Source: Microbacterium psychrotolerans (GTDB lineage: Bacteria > Actinomycetota > Actinomycetes > Actinomycetales > Microbacteriaceae). Taken from it: a stretch of 64,000 bases of DNA. Below the pieces are notes generated by a model. That model searched no databases, was not told the origin of the DNA, and saw only the letters and a program-made list of their open reading frames with translations. Shown in pieces: positions 37,305 to 44,523 of this stretch (the stretch's first letter is position 1; the number at the start of each line of letters is the position of its first letter). The stretch is taken from positions 124,001 through 188,000 of the forward strand of contig NZ_JAVFWO010000002.1 of NCBI RefSeq assembly GCF_031085295.1, written 5' to 3'. The translations under genes and the position numbers were made by a program.

Positions 37305-38471
37305 TCAGCTCGCCCAGAGGCGCCCGACATCCGCGTTCAACCCGCCTTGATTCATCCGCTCGGCGACATCGGCGAGGTCGTCGTCAAACAGATCGGCGTA
37401 AGTGTCAAGAGTCATGGCAGCCGACTTGTGGCCGAGCATCCGCTGGACGGCCTTGACATTCGCGCCTGACGAGATGGCGAGGCTCGCGGCAGTGTGACGC
37501 AGGTCGTGCGGCGTAAGACGCTCGATGTCGGCGAGATCGAGCGCCGTCGTGAACCAGGAGTTCACGCCGTACTGGGTCTTGGCCCGGCGCAGGTGCTTCC
37601 CCTCGAGGTCGGTGAAGACGAGGTCCTCGGCCCGCTTGCCGCGGCAGAGCTGCTTAAGCGGTCCTTCGAGGAAGGCAGGGAATGGGACGAGCCGGCGTTC
37701 CCAGTTCTTCGGAGTGCCGAGGACAATCTTGCCCTCGACTTCGACGGCGGCACGCTGCACCTGGATACGATGTCTCGGGAAGATGATGTCGCTGACGTGC
37801 ATCCCGATCGCTTCGCTCCACCGAAGTCCGCAGTATGACAGCAAGAGGATGAGCGTCTTGTGCGTGTCGTTGTTGGTTGCCTCAGCCAGCCGGACGACCT
37901 CGGTGTGTGTCAGGTAGCGCCGAGGCTTTTGCGACTGCTTCGGCGGTAGGTTCTGCGCTCCGCGGGCGACGTTGCGGGGGATGCGCCCGTCGCGTACGGC
38001 GGTGTCCAGAATTCCCGCGAGCACGCCCAGCGCGCGGTACACCACACTTGCCGAGCGCGGGTTGGCGCCGGCCTTTTCACTCTTGGTGCGCTTGGTCGTG
38101 GCCGTTCCCTCGGAGAGCTCGCGGATCCACTGCTCGACGTGCGAGGCCCGGATGTCGCCGATGCGGACGTCGCCCCAGCGGGGGAGGACATAGACCCGCC
38201 ACGATGTCTTCAAGGAGCTGTACGACGACGGCTTGAGGGCGTGCTCCTTGTTGCGGAGCCACTCCACGCCAAGCGCGCCCACCGTGATGCGCGCCTCGCC
38301 CGGATCGGTGTACGAGCCGTTTGATCGCGAGACTTCGCTATGCGCGAGGTAAAGCTCCGCATCCTTCTTGGTGCGGAAGCCCTTCTTCTCGACCTGCTTC
38401 TGCTGGTCGTTGCGCCACCGGACCCGATAGCGCCGTCCTGCCTCTATCTCGTATGCCGTGATGCTTCCCAT
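37305..38471 (-). CDS. int: Tyrosine site-specific integrase
   Basis: A 388-residue phage-type integrase. The N-terminal arm-binding domain (RRYRVRWRNDQQKQVEKKGFRTKKDAELYLAHSE) is followed by the core-binding domain (about 65-165) and the catalytic domain with R217 (GLRWSE), H322 and R325 (HDLRH), H348 (GHKS) and nucleophile Y358. It is adjacent to attL, transcribed away from cargo towards ssrA. No excisionase gene is recognised nearby. Confidence 0.95.
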   Translation of the reverse strand: MGSITAYEIEAGRRYRVRWRNDQQKQVEKKGFRTKKDAELYLAHSEVSRSNGSYTDPGEARITVGALGVEWLRNKEHALKPSSYSSLKTSWRVYVLPRWGDVRIGDIRASHVEQWIRELSEGTATTKRTKSEKAGANPRSASVVYRALGVLAGILDTAVRDGRIPRNVARGAQNLPPKQSQKPRRYLTHTEVVRLAEATNNDTHKTLILLLSYCGLRWSEAIGMHVSDIIFPRHRIQVQRAAVEVEGKIVLGTPKNWERRLVPFPAFLEGPLKQLCRGKRAEDLVFTDLEGKHLRRAKTQYGVNSWFTTALDLADIERLTPHDLRHTAASLAISSGANVKAVQRMLGHKSAAMTLDTYADLFDDDLADVAERMNQGGLNADVGRLWAS

Positions 38472-38922
38472 AGGTCCCTCGCGGCCAGAGTAGACCTGGG
38501 ATGGCGGTTGTGGGGCGGCACGAGCGCCAGCTGGGTGTGTCTAGTGGATAACTGTCGCCCGTTGTCGTTTGTGAGGAACAGACCGACCCGCGCTGCGCGA
38601 GGACGGCGCGATCGGCAACGTTCCGTTCGGCACTTCGAAGCTGTATCCACCTCCGCTCAGCTTCGTGCGTACTCCACGGTCACCGCACTGCGCAGCGCCG
38701 ATCGCGCAGGTCAGGCAGGGGCGCCGGCGCGGCACGGTCCCGACGTCGCAGCGTGCATCCTTGCGAGCTGTGGCGAGCTCGTCGGTCACTTCCGCTATGT
38801 CCGCCCGAGTAGGTGTCGTGGCCAATTGGCCAACAACGCGTGCCGAACAGACCGTCCGTGAGCAGACGCGCTCATGGACCAGAGTCGCAGGTGGTGGTGG
38901 TCCCTGCGCTAGTATCCTGCCT
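38472..38922. other. Intergenic region between integrase and nucleotidyltransferase-like gene
   Basis: About 450 bases with no convincing gene. Open frames here overlap the start of the downstream gene on the opposite strand or have poor composition. It should contain the integrase promoter and the promoter at 38910 for the next gene. Confidence 0.5.
38910..38915 (+). promoter_or_regulatory. -10 element giving a leaderless transcript
   Basis: TAGTAT lies 7 bases before ATG 38923, the right spacing for transcription to start at or next to the A of ATG. There is no Shine-Dalgarno in this interval and no clear -35 box. Confidence 0.45.
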
Positions 38923-39699
38923 ATGACAGGGGGAATCGAGACCACGAAGGACGTGCCTCTGATCGTCGACCGTGCCGGCTACGCGATAACCCTGGATGAC
39001 TTGGACTTTCTCGGGCTCACTGTAGATCAGGCTGCGGACATGAAACGCGGGGCTTTGCCGTTGGGGATGAGCGCTGCCGTCTATCAGGAGTTTGTAGAAT
39101 CGTTGCGCGGGGCTCTTCATGACGAAGGGGCGACAGACGCTGACGTTCGAATTCAGGGTAGTTCGGTGAAATTCTTCTCTGGTCACCACAAGGCTATGCC
39201 GTGGGACCGCGACGAGATCGAAGATGAGTACCTCAAGGCCAACAGTTCAACGACACCGCTTTCGGCCTATTCTCTGAATTCAATCCTGGAGAACTTGACG
39301 GGTCATTGGCCGGACAACTCCAATCGACCTGAGGCGCGGCCGTTCGACGCGTTGTACCGCGTTGGGTTGCACGGCGAGGCAAGCGATTACGACGTTCAGA
39401 TTTCGAGCCACATCTTGGTGGACAAAGTCAGGGATCAGATCCGCCGCAGAGGGGTGAAGCCCACTGACCTGCGCGTGAACAAGCCGACCTACAACTTCGT
39501 GAAGAAGGAATACTCGTCACAGTTGGCCTATCTTGCTCAGTGGGCTGCGAAGGCCTGCGAACTCGCTGGCCGGCCTGTCACCGTCGCGGTGTTCGACGGT
39601 GGCGGACCCCCGGACGTCCGGGAAGAATTCGGAGAGTTGTCGAGCCATTTTCGTAACGACGACGACTGGATCATAGTTTCGCCCCGGGACGGCTCGTAG
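38923..39699 (+). CDS. Nucleotidyltransferase-like protein, first gene of S2-fusion unit
   Basis: A 258-residue protein from ATG 38923. It has [13 protein letters not shown] (GSS at 79-81) and, after an insertion of about 70 residues, [11 protein letters not shown] with D155 and D157, the GS...DxD signature of nucleotidyltransferase-fold enzymes. Conserved-looking blocks [21 protein letters not shown] and [14 protein letters not shown] surround it. I recognise the pattern of a family of uncharacterised actinobacterial proteins but no named member. An ATG further upstream in frame would add poor-quality residues. Its stop overlaps the GTG of the next gene (TAGTG), so both are made together. 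Enzyme substrate unknown; tRNA, protein or nucleotide are all possible. Confidence 0.6.
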   Translation: MTGGIETTKDVPLIVDRAGYAITLDDLDFLGLTVDQAADMKRGALPLGMSAAVYQEFVESLRGALHDEGATDADVRIQGSSVKFFSGHHKAMPWDRDEIEDEYLKANSSTTPLSAYSLNSILENLTGHWPDNSNRPEARPFDALYRVGLHGEASDYDVQISSHILVDKVRDQIRRRGVKPTDLRVNKPTYNFVKKEYSSQLAYLAQWAAKACELAGRPVTVAVFDGGGPPDVREEFGELSSHFRNDDDWIIVSPRDGS

Positions 39700-40982
39700 T
39701 GGCCGTCGTCACGATCCGCCAGCTGCTCGACAGCGGCGTGCACTTCGGGCACCAGACCCGCCGGTGGAACCCGAAGGTCAGGCGCTTCATCCTCACGGAG
39801 CGCAGCGGCATCCACATCATCGACCTGCAGCAGTCGCTGGCGTACATCGACAAGGCGTACGAGTTTGTCAAGGAGACGGTTGCCCACGGCGGCACCGTGC
39901 TCTTCGTCGGCACCAAAAAGCAGGCGCAGCAGGTCGTCGCCGAACAGGCCACGCGCGTGGGTCAGCCCTACGTCAACCAGCGCTGGCTCGGTGGCCTCCT
40001 CACCAACTTCTCGACGGTGTCCAAGCGCCTCGCGCGCATGAGAGAGCTCGAAGAGCTCAACTTCGACGACCCGGCTGCGAGTGGCTTCACCAAGAAGGAA
40101 CTGCTCATCAAGAAGCGCGAGCTGGACGGTCTGCACAAGTCGCTGGGCGGCATCCGCAACCTGCAGAAGACGCCGTCGGCGATCTGGGTCGTCGACGCCA
40201 AGCGCGAGCACCTGGCCGTCGACGAGGCGACGAAGCTCGGCATCCCGGTGATCGGCATCCTCGACACCAACGCCGACCCGGACGAGTTCCAGTACCCGAT
40301 CCCCGGCAACGACGACGCGATCCGCTCGGTCGCCCTGCTTACCCGCATCATCGCCGACGCCGCCGCGGAGGGTCTGATCCAGCGCCACCAGCCCGCCGAG
40401 GAGTCGGCCGACGCCGAGCCCCTCGCCGATTGGGAGCGCGAACTGTTGGAGCAGGCGACCGCCCCAGGGGTCCTGGACGTTGTCGGCGATGTTCCGGTTC
40501 AACGCGCAAGCCCGGACGCGTCACGAACCCCAATGCCTTGGCTCAGCCACCTTGTCGAAGTAAGCGACGAGCCGATCGTCACCCTCTTCCAGTCGGAGTC
40601 ACCCATCGAAGGCGCTGTGAAGGAGTTGCTCGAGCAACGATTGGGTCTCACGTTCTGGACAATTCATGACCCCGACGAGTGGGTCCTGGGCTCAACTATT
40701 TTCGGCCGAGACACCGCGCACCCGGTCGTCGTCAGAGCTACGCGAAGATCAGGTGGTGAATCGGGCTATCAGCTCCAACTAGTAGATCCGCGAGGTTCTA
40801 GCCTGCTCCGAACAGAGATCATTCGGCTGTTCAGCTCGTTGCACGAAGAGCTGGAGCCCTGGGGCGTTCAGGCAGGCGAGCTTCCGAGGCACTCTGATCT
40901 GAAGGGTGAACTAATCGGCGAAGGTGCTGAGGAAGCCATTGCGGAAGCAGCCGAGGCAGAGGCCGACTGGAGTTGGCAATAG
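39699..40982 (+). CDS. Ribosomal protein S2 fused to an unrecognised C-terminal domain
   Basis: A 427-residue protein. Residues 1-250 are a complete-looking ribosomal protein S2: [20 protein letters not shown] at the start, [53 protein letters not shown] and [15 protein letters not shown], and the actinobacterial tail [14 protein letters not shown]. Residues about 255-427 are not part of S2: an alpha/beta-looking domain ([20 protein letters not shown] ... [15 protein letters not shown] ... [13 protein letters not shown]) with an acidic C-terminus. tsf, the usual neighbour of rpsB, is absent, so this is an extra mobile copy. It starts at GTG 39699 inside the upstream stop. It could enter ribosomes in place of S2, compete for S2-binding factors, or act as a decoy. 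Confidence 0.85.
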   Translation: MAVVTIRQLLDSGVHFGHQTRRWNPKVRRFILTERSGIHIIDLQQSLAYIDKAYEFVKETVAHGGTVLFVGTKKQAQQVVAEQATRVGQPYVNQRWLGGLLTNFSTVSKRLARMRELEELNFDDPAASGFTKKELLIKKRELDGLHKSLGGIRNLQKTPSAIWVVDAKREHLAVDEATKLGIPVIGILDTNADPDEFQYPIPGNDDAIRSVALLTRIIADAAAEGLIQRHQPAEESADAEPLADWERELLEQATAPGVLDVVGDVPVQRASPDASRTPMPWLSHLVEVSDEPIVTLFQSESPIEGAVKELLEQRLGLTFWTIHDPDEWVLGSTIFGRDTAHPVVVRATRRSGGESGYQLQLVDPRGSSLLRTEIIRLFSSLHEELEPWGVQAGELPRHSDLKGELIGEGAEEAIAEAAEAEADWSWQ

Positions 40983-41365
40983 CGAGATCTGCCGAAGTCG
41001 ATCCGAATGCCGGGACCAGGCGACGGCGTTCGCAACTGGCGACGGAGCGTCGTGGAATAGGCCCGACGCTTCACCGACACGCAGCTCAGCAGTGCCGGAG
41101 CCTGGCGACCTGCTAGCTCGCGTCAGAGCCGAAGTCCACGCCGACGGCTACCAAACATCTCAATCCTCGGACGCGGGAACGAGCTACGAGTCCAAAGACT
41201 GACCGACCGGCCAGGCGCAGAATCGAAACAACCGCAACCGCAATGCACGCAGGCATCCGTGGATGAGCCTGCCTGACCGAGCGCATTAGGCACCATCTCG
41301 CTACACGTACCTACAACGCACAAAAATACCTGGATAACCGGCAAAACGCGACGTACTCTGGCGCC
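40983..41365 (+). other. Intergenic region before relaxase, with hairpin at 41249-41272
   Basis: 383 bases without a supported gene. A hairpin GCAGGCATCC-GT-GGATG(A)GCCTGC (one bulged A) lies about 95 bases before the relaxase start. It could be an oriT nick-region hairpin or the terminator of the S2-fusion gene. Confidence 0.4.
41354..41359 (+). promoter_or_regulatory. -10 element close to relaxase start
   Basis: TACTCT ends 6 bases before ATG 41366, again the spacing of a leaderless transcript. No Shine-Dalgarno is visible and the -35 region is weak. Confidence 0.4.
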
Positions 41366-44110
41366 ATGCGAGGCGGGTTGGAGCGGTGGAAGCGGGGTGC
41401 TGATTCCCGAGGTGTCCGGAACGCGATCTCCTATGCGTTCGAGGGCACCTGCGACGCGCACCTCCACCACGGAAGCGGTGTGGACGCACTCGACCGGTAT
41501 GGCGAAGCATCCGATTCCAGCGTCTCTCGCTTCATCGTCTCGGATGGTGTGATCACGAGCGACGAACTCGCCGCCGGAGGTCTACGGGTGTGGCTCACCG
41601 GCCATGATCCCGTCACAGGGGAGGAGCGGGGGCGCTCACGGCTGAGCCCCGACGCGGACCTCGTTCTGGACGGGACCATCAACCATGCGAAGTCGTACAG
41701 CATCGCCGCGCTGCTCCACCCCGACCTCGCCGAAGAGTTCGAAGCACTGCAGGACCGCCTTCGAAGGCGCATCCTGCTCACCTGGCAGCGGGAGCTCAAC
41801 GTCCGCCGCGGCCACAACGGCCTCGTCCGCGAGGACGTCACGCGCCTCGAAGTCGTCGAGCTGCTGCACCGGCGCTCGCGTGCGCTCGATCCTCACACCC
41901 ACCGGCATCTGTGGCTCAACGTGAAGGTGTTCGGGGCCGATGGGAAGTGGTCGAATCTCGACTCTCGCGTCGCGATGAAACTCCACACCGTCATCAACGC
42001 TGAGGGTGAACTCGCCGCCCGCACTGACCCGAAGTGGCTCGCGGCGCTGGCCCGCCACGGGTACACCGTCAACGAGGCCGGCGAGATCGCCGAACTGTCA
42101 GCCGCGGTGCGCCCGCTGTCTCGCCGGTCCGCGCAGATCGAAGCCAGCCGCGCACCCCTCATCGCCGAATGGTCGGCAGCGCACGACGGCGCCATTCCGA
42201 GCGCCGAGGTGATGAATCAGATCGACCGGCGGGCGTGGGCGTTGTCGCGCCCGAACAAGCCGGGGCACCTTGATGAGGAGTCCTGGGCGGCGATGGTCCG
42301 CGATGAGATCGCCGCGATCGATCCCGATCTTGTTCATGAACGCCCCGCGGTCGCGATCAGGTCGACCCGGCTGGACGAGATCGACGTCGACTTGCTCGCG
42401 GCCATGGCGGTCGTCGACGCCGACACTCGCGCCGCCACTTCGGGCGGGCGCTTCAGCGCATTCGACCTGCGGGCCGGCGCGATCCGGGCTCTCTCCCGCT
42501 CAGGCGTTGTCAGTCAGCGCGACGGACTGGATGAGTTGATCGCCACACTCGCGGGGCGAGCACTTCGCGGCTGCATGCGACTGAGCGGCGACGCTGATGC
42601 GCCCGGTCACGTGAAGAATCTCATGGCGACGGAGACGATGCGGTCTAAGGTCGTCTTGTCGCAGCGGCTCGACCGCCTTGCCACCCCCGGACACGCGTTG
42701 ATCTCGAACGAACTGCATCGGGGTGCCGGCACGATCGACGGCTTCGACGAGCTGGATGCCTCGCAGCTGGCCGCGGCATCCGCAATCGCTGGCACACACG
42801 GGCTCGTGACAGTCACGGGCCCCGCAGGTGCAGGGAAAACCACGATGCTGCGGATAGCGTTCGGCGCCCTGCTAGATCAACGCCGTCGCATGATCGTGGT
42901 CGCACCCACCCGAAAGGCCGCGTCCGTCGCTACGCGCGAGGTGGGCGCCCCGGCGACCAGCATCCACTCACTGCTCGCCGATCACGGCTACCGGTGGGGA
43001 ACGGACGCCGCGGGAGCGCATTCGTGGCGACGACTCTCGTTCGGCGAACGCGACACCGAAAGCGGAGTGATCTACAAGGGCCCGAGCGCGTACCCGTTGC
43101 GACCGCGTGACCGGATCGTGGTCGACGAAGCCGGGATGCTCGATCTTCAGACAGCGAACGCCCTTGCCGAACTAGCCCACGAACACGGCGTCGGAGTCGC
43201 GATGGTGGGCGACCCGCACCAGGCGCTTCCCGTCGGACACGTCGGTGCGATGGCCGCCGCCGTCCGCCTCGCGGGCGCTGCCGTTGAACTCGACACCGTG
43301 CACCGATTCCGTGACCCGGCGTATGGCGCGCTCACCCTTCGCTTGCGGTACCCGGGCGACGCCCAGCACGCCTCCTCAGTGGCCCATGAGCTGGCGAAGA
43401 ATGGGCACATTGCACGCGTCGACCACCTCGATGCCGCGCGCGAACACATGATCGACGCCTACTTCGCCTGGCATGCCCGAGGCAAACGTGTCGCCCTCGT
43501 ATCGGCGACGAACGGCGAGGCGAACGCCATCAACGATGCGATCCAACAGCATCGGGTCGACCGTGGCGAGCTCGACGCCAGGCACACGGCCGTGGGGATG
43601 GGGGAGCAGCGCATTCTCATCGGGGACACCGTGCAGACCCGCCGGAACGACCCACGCACTGGAGTCGAGAATCGTGCCATGTGGGTGGTGAGCAGCATTC
43701 GCGAGCGCACCCTCATGCTCGTCTCCGCCAACGACAGCGGCGAGTTGCGTCAGGTCACCAAGGACTACGCGCTCGAGCATCTGCAGCTCGCGTATGCGTC
43801 GACGGTTCACGGCATTCAAGGAGAGACCGTGGATGCTTCATTCGTCGGCCCCGGCGTCGATGCCGCCGGACTCTACGTCGGCCTCACCCGGGGCCGGATA
43901 CACAACGAGGTGGTCGCAGTGGCCTCGACCGACCGCGCCGCCCAGGCAAAGATCGCTGCCAGCATGCTTCGCGGCGGAACCGAGCTCACCGTGCAGGATG
44001 CCGTCCGCGCAGCAGACGTCGAACTGCGGCGTGCGGCGAGAGCGCGCCACGAGGCCGCGATCGCTGGCCCGTTCGTCGCCCCGGGCTCGGCGATCGGGTT
44101 GTCCCGTTAG
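41366..44110 (+). CDS. MobF-family relaxase with helicase domain (TraA/TrwC-like)
   Basis: A 914-residue conjugative relaxase. The N-terminal TrwC domain has the His cluster DPHTHRHLWLNVKV at about 175-188, and the putative nucleophile Tyr is in the N-terminal ISYAF (about residue 23). GHDPVTGEERGR and INHAKSYSIAALLHPDL are typical of actinobacterial members. The C-terminal RecD-like helicase has Walker A GPAGAGKTT (about 485) and Walker B VVDEAGML (about 585), GDPHQALPV, and the late motif ASTVHGIQGETVD. It would nick the element at oriT and unwind it for transfer. No coupling protein or mating-pair genes accompany it. Confidence 0.92.
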   Translation: MRGGLERWKRGADSRGVRNAISYAFEGTCDAHLHHGSGVDALDRYGEASDSSVSRFIVSDGVITSDELAAGGLRVWLTGHDPVTGEERGRSRLSPDADLVLDGTINHAKSYSIAALLHPDLAEEFEALQDRLRRRILLTWQRELNVRRGHNGLVREDVTRLEVVELLHRRSRALDPHTHRHLWLNVKVFGADGKWSNLDSRVAMKLHTVINAEGELAARTDPKWLAALARHGYTVNEAGEIAELSAAVRPLSRRSAQIEASRAPLIAEWSAAHDGAIPSAEVMNQIDRRAWALSRPNKPGHLDEESWAAMVRDEIAAIDPDLVHERPAVAIRSTRLDEIDVDLLAAMAVVDADTRAATSGGRFSAFDLRAGAIRALSRSGVVSQRDGLDELIATLAGRALRGCMRLSGDADAPGHVKNLMATETMRSKVVLSQRLDRLATPGHALISNELHRGAGTIDGFDELDASQLAAASAIAGTHGLVTVTGPAGAGKTTMLRIAFGALLDQRRRMIVVAPTRKAASVATREVGAPATSIHSLLADHGYRWGTDAAGAHSWRRLSFGERDTESGVIYKGPSAYPLRPRDRIVVDEAGMLDLQTANALAELAHEHGVGVAMVGDPHQALPVGHVGAMAAAVRLAGAAVELDTVHRFRDPAYGALTLRLRYPGDAQHASSVAHELAKNGHIARVDHLDAAREHMIDAYFAWHARGKRVALVSATNGEANAINDAIQQHRVDRGELDARHTAVGMGEQRILIGDTVQTRRNDPRTGVENRAMWVVSSIRERTLMLVSANDSGELRQVTKDYALEHLQLAYASTVHGIQGETVDASFVGPGVDAAGLYVGLTRGRIHNEVVAVASTDRAAQAKIAASMLRGGTELTVQDAVRAADVELRRAARARHEAAIAGPFVAPGSAIGLSR

Positions 44111-44523
44111 CCAGCGCGCACAGCGGGACGATGAATCGATGGTTCGCCCCGACCGCAGAGATCGTAGCGGTCATCGACGCCTCCGTTCCCGTGCGCTCAC
44201 TCTTTGCAGACTCCGCTCTCCGCTCCGCTCCGAGCTGCACTTAGCAACCGCTCCCTTCGGGTACTGCGTCCCCGCTGACCGCTATGTTGCTGGTTGTCGG
44301 AGCGAACGACAGCTCTGATCTCGTTGGCTTGGAGCCTTGCTCGCGCGGAGCGGGACTCATGGGCGGCCGCCAGCGTCGACGAGCGCTGGAACGTCCTCGG
44401 TCGCGCTTGGCCGGGCCCCGTCCAGGAGGGGTGTACCTCCCCGGCTGAGGTTTTGGCCCTGGGAAACCTCGATTCCTGGTGAGATGCCTTGCGAGGAGGA
44501 ATTGGAGTCCGGCGGGAAGATGT
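44111..44523. other. Intergenic region between relaxase and LAL regulator
   Basis: About 410 bases between converging genes. No gene, clear hairpin or repeat is recognised; the codon composition of the short open frames is poor. Confidence 0.4.

Noticed and set aside
38541..38945. 134-codon minus-strand open frame upstream of the nucleotidyltransferase-like gene
   Set aside because: It overlaps the start and promoter of the better supported + strand gene and its composition is Arg/Cys/Pro-rich without any domain character.
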